Assembly: GCA_025997655.1 (NCBI GenBank)
Contig: BNUW01000079.1
Coordinates: 1-11,462, forward strand
DNA from: Spirochaetia bacterium
GTDB lineage: Bacteria; Spirochaetota; Spirochaetia; Treponematales; Breznakiellaceae
Reading direction: 5' to 3'
DNA: 11,462 bases
The notes under the pieces are model-generated. The model was not told the DNA's origin, made no database searches, and worked only from the letters and a program-made list of their open reading frames with translations. Numbering within the stretch: position 1 is the stretch's first letter; every line of letters begins with the position of its first letter. Below, one piece after another: positions 7,114 to 11,462 of this stretch. Position numbers and translations under genes: made by a program.

Positions 7114-7741
7114 TAGTACCCCCTATCGGTGTAGTAAAGGCTTTTTCTATATCCCATTTGTATCTTTTAATTCTTTTGTACAAAATAGCACGGGAAAGTT
7201 TTAATTGTTCCGCCCATTCAACAAGCGTTTTTTCCTCCCCTTTGTATTCCAAGATAATTGTGTTTCTTTTGTTTATTGATTGTTGCCCACTTGTTGCCCA
7301 TCGACAGTTTCCGGGTTCATAATTTCCATTTTCATCGATTCGGTCAATGGTTAATGATTCATCAAATCCATTTTCCATTGCCCAATCATAAAACGCCTGA
7401 AAATTATTCCGCCATTCATTGCAAACAGTTATACCACGCCCCCCATAATTATAATAATTTTGAGCCTTTTCCCTATAGCATCGATCCAGCATACCGTGCC
7501 ATCGGGAAAATAAAACCGTGTTTGTCAGTCCGTGTGTTTTTATAGACCCTATTTTAGAACCAAACTCGGCCCTATAGCACCCACACGATTTTGTGCGCCC
7601 CATTTTGAGTTTATCGCCTTGTACTACGGCTTCCTTTCCGCAGTCGCAGAGACACTTCCAATATCTTTTTTTATCGGCATGATCCAAACCCATAACGGTA
7701 AGCCTGCCGAACCGTTGCCCAATCAAATCTATTCCAGCCAT
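7100..7741 (-). CDS. Homing-endonuclease-like protein with zinc module, inserted at protease start
   Basis: 213-aa basic protein. Order: N-terminal RFGRLTVMGL, then a Cys-rich module (CLCDCGKE, then TKSCGC) that should bind zinc, a core with RC helix, YGGRGITVC, LTIDRIDEN, GNCRWAT and NKRNT, and a C-terminal WAEQLKLSRAILYKRI that looks like a helix-turn-helix. The core has Arg where canonical HNH has His (DRID). It has all three modules of the family seen in this window. Its stop lies inside the protease gene start, and the same protease start has a second, diverged copy (7785) upstream. The function is inferred: DNA cleavage and self-spread, carrying a replacement for the gene end. Confidence 0.8.
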   Translation of the reverse strand: MAGIDLIGQRFGRLTVMGLDHADKKRYWKCLCDCGKEAVVQGDKLKMGRTKSCGCYRAEFGSKIGSIKTHGLTNTVLFSRWHGMLDRCYREKAQNYYNYGGRGITVCNEWRNNFQAFYDWAMENGFDESLTIDRIDENGNYEPGNCRWATSGQQSINKRNTIILEYKGEEKTLVEWAEQLKLSRAILYKRIKRYKWDIEKAFTTPIGGTNAFA

Positions 7742-7785
7742 GCGTTATCTCCCGTGTCGATGATTCCGTTGAGTAATCGGGTCAT
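7729..7785 (-). pseudogene. Stranded start of the protease gene
   Basis: From ATG at 7785 the frame reads MTRLLNGIIDTGDNAWLE and stops at TAG (7729-7731). It resembles the start of the protease gene at 7113 (MRLLNAIIGKIDL) at protein level, RLLN.II..ID, though the DNA differs at most third positions. An AGGTGG ribosome site lies five bases upstream, in the tail of the 72-aa gene, as expected for the original start. I read this as the original start, cut off by the insertion at 7100-7741. Confidence 0.7.
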
Positions 7786-7787
7786 TT

Positions 7788-8006
7788 TTACCACCTGCCC
7801 TCACCGTAAATATATGATCTCCGGGGATCTTCGGTTTCTACGGATTCGTCATCCTCCAGGGTTATATCTGCGTTCGGGCTTATAACGATAGAGTTTGCTT
7901 CCAGCAGATCCCCGCGATTAAGTGCGAACCGTAGCGCCTCCCCCATGTTGGAAAAGCCGTCAAACTTAGCTACCGTGTCATTTTTTAGCCATGACGCTAT
8001 TCTCAT
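7788..8006 (-). CDS. Small acidic phage protein, unknown
   Basis: 72-aa protein MRIASWLKNDTVAKFDG, with helical first half and an acidic second half (ITLEDDESVETEDP) ending in RSYIYGEGRW. I chose the ATG at 8006 since it sits five bases behind GGAGGG; an upstream in-frame start would extend it over the previous gene with no ribosome site. It overlaps the 49-aa gene's end by 29 bases in another frame. Unknown family. It directly precedes the broken protease start, and originally was the gene before the protease. Confidence 0.6.
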   Translation of the reverse strand: MRIASWLKNDTVAKFDGFSNMGEALRFALNRGDLLEANSIVISPNADITLEDDESVETEDPRRSYIYGEGRW

Positions 8007-8127
8007 GTTTTCCCTCCACTGTTTTTTCTGCGGGCTTCTCGACCGGCTTTTCAACGGGTCTCTGTGCCGGCTTAGGCTTCCACCCGTCCAGCGGGCGGCC
8101 ATCTTTTCCTAAAATCTGCTGTGCCAT
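7978..8127 (-). CDS. Small Pro/Lys/Glu-rich protein, unknown
   Basis: 49-aa protein (MAQQILGKDGRPLDGWK) with a low-complexity central PVEKPVEKPAEK run that should be disordered, and a basic end. It starts behind GGAGG, five bases from the ATG, immediately after the terminator at 8146-8191. It overlaps the next gene. No family recognised; the strong ribosome site and in-operon position support it as real. Confidence 0.55.
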   Translation of the reverse strand: MAQQILGKDGRPLDGWKPKPAQRPVEKPVEKPAEKTVEGKHENSVMAKK

Positions 8128-8145
8128 AAAATCCTCCATGGCCAT

Positions 8146-8191
8146 AAAAAAAGACGCCGCTATACTCCCCTAAAGGAATATGCGCGGCGTC
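8146..8191 (-). terminator. Strong rho-independent terminator ending the small-gene block
   Basis: Minus-strand stem GACGCCGC (8184-8191) with GCGGCGTC (8153-8160), extended inside by ATATTCC/GGAGTAT, followed by seven T (8146-8152). It is the strongest terminator in the window and sits just after the 55-aa gene. It closes the block that begins at the promoter at 8974-9003. Confidence 0.85.
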
Positions 8192-8228
8192 CGTTTTCGG
8201 TTGGCCTAAATTAAACTGTCTTATGCGC

Positions 8229-8396
8229 TTACTTTACGTTTGCGCTTCTTAATCCAATATGCTCTGTTTTCTCCGTAGTGATCAATACCGATTCATGCCG
8301 GGGGGAAAGTTTTATCACAATCTCCTCGTTTCTTGCATCCCGGTATTCTTTTTTAATCTTCTCTATCACCGATTCCGGTAATTCGCGTTGATCCAT
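8229..8396 (-). CDS. Small protein with own promoter, unknown
   Basis: 55-aa protein (MDQRELPESVIEKIKKEYRD), helical N-terminal half and beta-type second half (IVIKLSPRHESVLITTEK). No signal peptide or membrane segment. The ATG lies six bases past the -10 of a consensus promoter, so its mRNA may be leaderless; a GGCGGTG in the promoter spacer could serve as ribosome site for read-through transcripts. It is followed by the strong terminator. No family recognised; last gene of a moron-like block. Confidence 0.6.
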   Translation of the reverse strand: MDQRELPESVIEKIKKEYRDARNEEIVIKLSPRHESVLITTEKTEHIGLRSANVK

Positions 8397-8402
8397 ACCG
8401 CT

Positions 8403-8432
8403 ATTCTACACCGCCTTTTTGGTTTGTGTCAA
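8403..8432 (-). promoter_or_regulatory. Sigma-70-type promoter for the 55-aa gene
   Basis: TTGACA (8427-8432), spacer 18, TAGAAT (8403-8408), then six bases to the ATG at 8396. The -35 overlaps the stop codon of the 35-aa gene (TTGACA contains TGA). The expected start of transcription falls at about the ATG. The layout is identical to that of the promoter at 8974-9003. Confidence 0.75.
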
Positions 8433-8536
8433 GCATAATAGCCCGTGATACACCCATAAATCATTATACCTATCATTGCCGTTAAAAGCAAACCCGCAAA
8501 AACTAAAACGATTTTCATAAACGTTTCTGTTGTCAT
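8429..8536 (-). CDS. 35-aa single-span membrane peptide
   Basis: MTTETFMKIVLVFAGLL and a following hydrophobic run give one membrane span of about 22 residues (residues 7-29), ending YYA. The ATG overlaps the stop of the 80-aa membrane protein by one base (TAATG) behind GGGGGG, which signals translational coupling. Such coupled small membrane pairs could act together in the cell membrane; I do not recognise a holin or spanin. It is too short to identify. Confidence 0.55.
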   Translation of the reverse strand: MTTETFMKIVLVFAGLLLTAMIGIMIYGCITGYYA

Positions 8537-8778
8537 TACAGCCCCCCAAGGGTTTTTAATTCCCGCATTATTTTCGCATCCTTGCCAAAAATATATTTAT
8601 ACTCGCTGTCGGTAAAATCATGCTCCCGAAGCATTATCACAATCTCAATCCGGTTCTTAATATCCCTGGTGGACATATTTTCGCGCCATGCCGTATATCC
8701 ATTTGCAACTGCAAATAAAATCATCCCAATAACAACAAATATCATTATTGCGCAGATTATATCCTTTTTTCCCATCAT
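8536..8778 (-). CDS. 80-aa membrane-anchored small protein
   Basis: Starts MMGKKD, then one membrane span (about residues 6-28, IICAIMIFVVIGMILFAVAN), then a charged soluble helical part (RENMSTRDIKNRIEIVIML) to the end. The ATG at 8778 or 8775 follows a GAGGGGGG ribosome site; the second ATG has better spacing. It starts 15 bases after the 57-aa gene and is coupled to the 35-aa gene. The basic residues before the span suggest the N-terminus faces the cytoplasm and the soluble part the outside. The function is unknown; small membrane proteins in a prophage-expressed block often act in superinfection exclusion or lysis, which is only a possibility here. Confidence 0.65.
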   Translation of the reverse strand: MMGKKDIICAIMIFVVIGMILFAVANGYTAWRENMSTRDIKNRIEIVIMLREHDFTDSEYKYIFGKDAKIMRELKTLGGL

Positions 8779-8793
8779 AACCCCCCTCGTAAA

Positions 8794-8967
8794 CTATAAT
8801 TCATCCACTATCATTCTTGCATTTTCATAGTAATTCAGCGTATCTTGACTTCTTGAATATATATTATCCTTTTCAATTTCGACAAGTTCTTTAAGACTAG
8901 CTATTTTTTTGTCAAGCTCGTCAAGAACAATCTTTTTTGCCTCATCTATTTTTTTCCTGTTATTCAT
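8794..8967 (-). CDS. 57-aa coiled-coil small protein with own promoter
   Basis: MNNRKKIDEAKKIVLDELDK and following residues make one long charged amphipathic helix, heptad-like with Leu/Ile (KKIASLKELVEIEKD), then a short tail ending MIVDEL. No membrane segment. The ATG is six bases past the -10 of a consensus promoter, suggesting leaderless translation; the GGTGAGGG in the spacer is a ribosome site for read-through RNA. AT-rich relative to the structural genes. First gene of the moron-like block. No family recognised. Confidence 0.6.
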   Translation of the reverse strand: MNNRKKIDEAKKIVLDELDKKIASLKELVEIEKDNIYSRSQDTLNYYENARMIVDEL

Positions 8968-8973
8968 ATCGTT

Positions 8974-9003
8974 ATTATACCCTCACCTTATTTAACTTGT
9001 CAA
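8974..9003 (-). promoter_or_regulatory. Consensus sigma-70 promoter for the small-gene block
   Basis: TTGACA (8998-9003), spacer 18, TATAAT (8974-8979), both exact consensus. ATG of the 57-aa gene is six bases beyond the -10. It lies inside a stranded copy of the 3' end of the minor head gene. A related sequence with TTGACA and TATAAT but a 21-base spacer is found at the end of the intact minor head gene, just before the inserted endonuclease-like gene. Confidence 0.8.
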
Positions 9004-9007
9004 GTAT
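8975..9007 (-). pseudogene. Stranded 3' end of the minor head gene
   Basis: Reads ILDKLNKVRV and stop (TAA at 8975-8977), closely matching ILDRLNNRGKV and stop at the end of the intact minor head gene (9516). At DNA level plus-strand 8988-9008 and 9532-9552 agree at 18 of 21 positions, including TGTCAAGTATT. The endonuclease-like gene 9007-9513 lies exactly between the two copies. The remnant is probably the original gene end, displaced by the insertion. Confidence 0.7.
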
Positions 9008-9513
9008 TATTTGCTGGCCAGTGGGTAGGTTAGCTTTATATTCCCCGGTTCAAAATGCCCGTTCTTGTCTATCCGTTCAATCCAACAGTCATCGGTGTAC
9101 CCCAGGTCTAGCATATAGTCCCGGTAGGCCTCAAAATGCTTTTCCCATGTTTCACATATACGAACGCCTTTACCGCCGTATATGCAATATCCTGGTGCCC
9201 TTGGGTTTGATATACGTTCTTTTGTATTATCCCAACGGCCGTATAATGATTGCATTTTTTTATTTACTGTTCCTCCGTGCATGGTATAAAATTTTCTTGC
9301 ATATCCTATTGTTTGACGCGCTAATTCAATCTTAATACACCCGCAAGATTTTGTATCGCCTCTCCTTAGTTCTTTCCCTGAAATTACCTTCTTGGTTTTA
9401 TTTTTGCATGAACATTGACACGTCCATGCCGCCCCTCCATCAATGCTCCCGGACCGTTCAATAACAGCTAACCGCCCAAATCGTTGCCCGGTTAAATCAA
9501 TAAACTTACCCAT
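9007..9513 (-). CDS. Homing-endonuclease-like protein inserted at minor head gene end
   Basis: 168-aa basic protein. It starts with MGKFIDLTGQRFGRLAVIER and a Cys module (CQCSCKNK, later TKSCGC) that should bind zinc, then a core with YGGKGVRIC, CWIERIDKN and FEPGNIKL. It ends at once with TYPLASK, so the helix-turn-helix tail present in the other two copies is missing, and the usual NCRWAT is absent; it may be a truncated or naturally shorter form. Arg replaces the HNH His (ERID). Two bases separate its ATG from the stop of the minor head gene. The ribosome site is weak. It is flanked by copies of the minor head gene end. Cleavage activity is inferred from family and uncertain. Confidence 0.75.
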   Translation of the reverse strand: MGKFIDLTGQRFGRLAVIERSGSIDGGAAWTCQCSCKNKTKKVISGKELRRGDTKSCGCIKIELARQTIGYARKFYTMHGGTVNKKMQSLYGRWDNTKERISNPRAPGYCIYGGKGVRICETWEKHFEAYRDYMLDLGYTDDCWIERIDKNGHFEPGNIKLTYPLASK

Positions 9514-9515
9514 AA

Positions 9516-10619
9516 TTATACTTTACCCCGATTATTCAATCTGTCAAGTATTTCTTCCATAGGCGGAAAAATCGGAACAAGAAAACATTCACAATTTGGG
9601 TGCCAGGGGGGAAGGTTCCCCTCGCAATGTTCCTTTATTTCTTCCAGGGTGCGCCCCGCCTTTGACCATTCCGCCCAGGGCCGACAATTACAATGCCAGG
9701 CGTCCCTATGCTGTGATAGGATAACTTTATATTTTCCGGTTCCCCCGTTACTCTGTCCGAAATTAATCATTCCCTGATTGTATGCGTTTTGCGCCTCGGT
9801 ACGAATCATCCGGGCGCTTTCATAATCCACATCATGCGCCCCCAACCTTTTGACAAAATCACGGTGGCTTTTCGGGAGTAACTTCCTGCCCGTTGCCGGG
9901 TTTACGCTGTGCTGCTCTATCCACCGCTGCGCCCCGCTGTCTTTCAACAGGTCTTTCGCTTCCTTGCTCCCGAACTCTATGAACGTGTTATTAGTTTTGT
10001 TATAGTCCTCAATGAAGTCCCGTTGAAACCCCTCCCTTAGCCGTGACTGTATTACGTTTCCGCTTTCGTCTTTTACGGAATAAAGGCGCCCGATCTTCTT
10101 TGCCAGCTTCTTAGGGCCGTTCATTTCGCAAAGTGTTTTCAGATCTCGGGCAATGTACCGGATATCCCCTCCCATGCTGCGATCAAAATCAATGAGGGCC
10201 AGGGCGCGGGCTTTTACCTCGGCGGTTCCCCATGCGGCACTGGATAACTCAAAGCGGTGCTGCACCGGCATGATTATCGTTTCCAGGTCTATAGTCCGTT
10301 CAAGGGTTTTCCCGTCAATGCCCATCTTGTAAAACACATGGGGTAGGTTCACGTCCTGGGTATACTTCCCCCGTATCAAACTATCTGCGTAATACTTGTA
10401 CTGCAATGCCTGTACCTTGTCCGCCGCCTTGAATACGGTAGAGCGGTAAATGTCCGTTATGGCGGCGTTTATCTTTGCATCATCGAATACGCCGGTCTTG
10501 AGCATGTTATGCAGTTCGGTCTGGTATAACGCCCGTATCTGCTGGGATGATTCCGCCTGATAGCGGCGGTTCATTTTCTCTAGGTGGACGATTGCGGCGT
10601 CAAGTTCGGCTTTAGTCAA
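9516..10619 (-). CDS. Minor head protein, Mu gpF / SPP1 gp7-like
   Basis: 367-aa protein from a TTG start at 10619 (TKAELDAAIVHLEKMNRR). Starting at this TTG is supported by the matching TTG with a similar ribosome site in the stranded upstream copy (AAGAGGG before TTG versus AAAAGGG here); the ATG at 10643 would add eight residues from the inserted gene. The N-terminal ~250 residues are helical. The C-terminal domain has RTEAQNAYNQG, then HCNCRPWAEW and PPWHPNCECFLVP, the Cys/His pattern of the Mu F / SPP1 gp7 family. This protein sits at the portal vertex and is needed for head morphogenesis. Its 5' end overlaps the end of the DUF1737-like gene by eight bases, and its 3' end is duplicated past the endonuclease-like gene. 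Confidence 0.85.
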   Translation of the reverse strand: MTKAELDAAIVHLEKMNRRYQAESSQQIRALYQTELHNMLKTGVFDDAKINAAITDIYRSTVFKAADKVQALQYKYYADSLIRGKYTQDVNLPHVFYKMGIDGKTLERTIDLETIIMPVQHRFELSSAAWGTAEVKARALALIDFDRSMGGDIRYIARDLKTLCEMNGPKKLAKKIGRLYSVKDESGNVIQSRLREGFQRDFIEDYNKTNNTFIEFGSKEAKDLLKDSGAQRWIEQHSVNPATGRKLLPKSHRDFVKRLGAHDVDYESARMIRTEAQNAYNQGMINFGQSNGGTGKYKVILSQHRDAWHCNCRPWAEWSKAGRTLEEIKEHCEGNLPPWHPNCECFLVPIFPPMEEILDRLNNRGKV

Positions 10620-10622
10620 CGT
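10589..10622. repeat. 34-bp direct repeat, copy 1 (functional minor head start)
   Basis: Matches 11125-11158 at 30 of 34 positions, with a 19-base identical core (GAACTTGACGCCGCAATCG on the minus strand) and an 8-base identical end. The two copies lie 536 bases apart and bracket the DUF1737-like gene. This copy is the start of the intact minor head gene. Confidence 0.85.
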
Positions 10623-11109
10623 AAACCCTTTTTCTAAATACAACTGCCTGGAAGTGAGATGCTCCCATGAAATATGGCCCTCCTTGTGGCTCGTACCCCG
10701 AGCTTATCCATTCATTTACAACACTCCACAATTCTTTTGGCGTACTACCCGACAATATTTTGTAATCTGTAATACTTCCTTTTGATAAATACATAGCTTG
10801 TATTATTTTTTTTACCGAATACTCAGGGTCTTTGTATTTTTCGTTTTCCAATCTTTGTTGTTCACGGATAACAAAATATTTTTTTGCTCTCATTATCACT
10901 CTTACGACTTTGTTTATATGGGTTATGGACGTAGATACGGTTACGCCGTGTTTTTCTGCATACTCTAAAACATTCTCATTTTCGATTATGCCGTCAATAT
11001 ATTTTTTTCCCGTCTTGTTTATTGTGCAAACATTTTTTATATATTGTTCTCCAATATCGGATAATATAGAGTCCCTTTTGTCTTTCCAGGTTTTTTCATA
11101 ATCAATCAT
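10612..11109 (-). CDS. Inserted protein with C-terminal DUF1737-like domain
   Basis: 165-aa protein from the ATG at 11109 (MIDYEKTWKDKRD), three bases after CCGG and behind a run of G. The first ~100 residues are helical and basic, with a possible helix-turn-helix (NVLEYAEKHGVTVSTSI). The last ~50 (YKILSGSTPKELWSVVNEW, then SGYEPQGG and FQAVVFRKR) match the pattern of the small phage/bacterial DUF1737 domain, whose function is unknown. It is strongly AT-rich. It lies between the sigma-like gene and the minor head gene, in the minor-head start, with a broken start copy upstream. Its stop (TAA) is inside the TTGACTAA of the next gene, so the two are coupled. No nuclease motif is seen, so it may be cargo or a novel mobility protein. 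Confidence 0.6.
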   Translation of the reverse strand: MIDYEKTWKDKRDSILSDIGEQYIKNVCTINKTGKKYIDGIIENENVLEYAEKHGVTVSTSITHINKVVRVIMRAKKYFVIREQQRLENEKYKDPEYSVKKIIQAMYLSKGSITDYKILSGSTPKELWSVVNEWISSGYEPQGGPYFMGASHFQAVVFRKRVYVD

Positions 11110-11124
11110 TCCGGCCCCCCCCTT

Positions 11125-11158
11125 CGATTGCGGCGTCAAGTTCTTGTTTTGTCAACGT
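11125..11158. repeat. 34-bp direct repeat, copy 2 (stranded minor head start)
   Basis: Reads on the minus strand as a TTG start (11153-11155) followed by TKQELDAAIE, compared with TKAELDAAIV in the intact gene. An AAGAGGG ribosome site lies upstream. After ten codons the frame runs into the inserted gene and stops shortly after. It is the likely original start of the minor head gene. Confidence 0.8.
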
Positions 11159-11304
11159 TCCCTCTTAAATATTTCGGCCAAAATCTGCCGAACCCTTTCT
11201 CTTGTCAGCTTAAAATATAAAGCGATTTCTTCAAGCGTATAATTATCATGTTTATACATTGCGTATATTTCTGCGTTTCTCATTTCCATCTCTTTGTATG
11301 TCAT
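11152..11304 (-). CDS. 50-aa sigma-70 region-4-like helix-turn-helix protein
   Basis: MTYKEMEMRNAEIYAMYKHD followed by YTLEEIALYFKLTRERVRQ and a basic helix (FKRER). The TLEEIA..F.LTRERVRQI stretch is the helix-turn-helix of sigma-70 region 4.2, which contacts the -35 element. No other sigma regions are present, so it is not a full sigma factor; it may bind DNA alone or act as a regulator. The ATG overlaps a TGA in another frame (ATGA), and its own stop TGA overlaps the TTG of the stranded minor head start (TTGA), a coupled arrangement. No strong ribosome site is visible beyond the GGGGGCGGC upstream. Confidence 0.65.
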   Translation of the reverse strand: MTYKEMEMRNAEIYAMYKHDNYTLEEIALYFKLTRERVRQILAEIFKRER

Positions 11305-11322
11305 TTACTGCCGCCCCCTGCG

Positions 11323-11460
11323 CTACCCCCTGCTACAACCATATCCCCCACCTCCGCCTGTCCATCCTGATTTTCCCTCTGCGCTGCCATCATAACCGGG
11401 TATGTTTTTGACAGCCCTGCGGTTCGCTTTTTCTGTTTCCAGCTCCTGCACTCTTTTTTT
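11323..11460 (-). CDS. 3' end of an upstream gene, portal by position
   Basis: Frame open to the window edge, reading KKRVQELETEKANRRAVKNI and then a Gly-rich end (GWTGGGGGYGCSRG), stop TAG at 11323-11325. Helical and charged, then a flexible tail. The gene preceding the minor head protein in Mu-like phages is the portal, so this is probably its C-terminus; that is not shown by sequence. A second frame (start ATG near 11393, MMAAQRENQDGQAEVGDMVV) ends in an ATGA overlap with the 50-aa gene and is an alternative or additional small gene. I cannot choose between them for certain. Confidence 0.4.
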   Translation of the reverse strand, partial: KKRVQELETEKANRRAVKNIPGYDGSAEGKSGWTGGGGGYGCSRG

Positions 11461-11462
11461 CA

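Noticed and set aside
8007..8102. Longer start for the 72-aa gene
   Set aside because: The added residues are an Arg/Ser-rich shadow of the 49-aa gene, and ATG at 8006 has a GGAGGG site.
9514..9547. TTGACA...TATAAT before the endonuclease gene at 9513 as a promoter
   Set aside because: The spacer is 21 bases, too long for good sigma-70 activity. It is better explained as the coding copy of the minor head end; recorded only in the findings.
10620..10643. ATG at 10643 as start of the minor head gene
   Set aside because: The eight extra residues come from the inserted gene, no good ribosome site precedes it, and the duplicated upstream copy begins at TTG at the equivalent of 10619.
11110..11139. 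TTG at 11139 as start of the DUF1737-like gene
   Set aside because: Its first ten codons lie in the stranded minor head start in another frame. ATG at 11109 behind a G-run is better.
11126..11155. TTGACA at the stranded minor head start as a promoter
   Set aside because: No -10-like sequence at 16-19 bases downstream; the bases are the TTG start and following codons.

Overview
The window is a stretch of a tailed-phage late region, from a phage or prophage. It holds head, neck and early tail genes, all transcribed from the minus strand, so the operon reads from position 11462 down to 1. The order is: partial upstream gene (portal by position), Mu gpF/SPP1 gp7-like minor head protein, protease/scaffold, decoration-like protein, major capsid, connector and head-closure proteins, HK97 gp10-like protein, tail terminator, major tail protein, then a tail-chaperone-like gene. 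Mu-like head genes next to an HK97-type neck suggest a temperate siphovirus or myovirus. Shine-Dalgarno sites and sigma-70-type promoters indicate a bacterial host of moderate GC. The sequence does not let me name the host.

Region by region on the minus strand: 11462-11125 holds the end of an unidentified gene, a 50-aa sigma-region-4-like gene and a broken start of the minor head gene. 11109-10612 is an AT-rich gene with a DUF1737-like C-terminus. 10619-9516 is the minor head gene. 9513-9007 is a homing-endonuclease-like gene. 9003-8146 is a block of four small genes with two consensus promoters and one strong terminator, which looks like a moron cassette. 8127-7788 holds two small genes. 7785-7729 is a broken start of the protease gene, followed by a second endonuclease-like gene (7741-7100) and then the protease/scaffold gene (7113-5929). 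5925-4376 encodes the decoration-like protein and the major capsid. 4366-3835 is a hairpin plus a third endonuclease-like gene. 3834-1849 is the connector/neck set, and 1834-1 the tail genes.

The main discovery is that three inserted genes (9007-9513, 7100-7741 and 10612-11109) each lie next to a duplicated end of a structural gene. In each case one copy of the duplicated end completes the functional head gene and the other is a stranded remnant. The insertions therefore appear to carry a replacement start or end for the gene they interrupt, so the host gene survives. Two of the three encode homing-endonuclease-like proteins; the third encodes a protein of unknown function. The fourth insertion candidate (3835-4299) shows no such duplication, but its ribosome binding site is buried in a hairpin.

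Other points of interest are a nested scaffold start inside the protease gene, two promoters with identical geometry that would give leaderless mRNAs, and two GNRA-tetraloop hairpins in the leader of the major tail gene.
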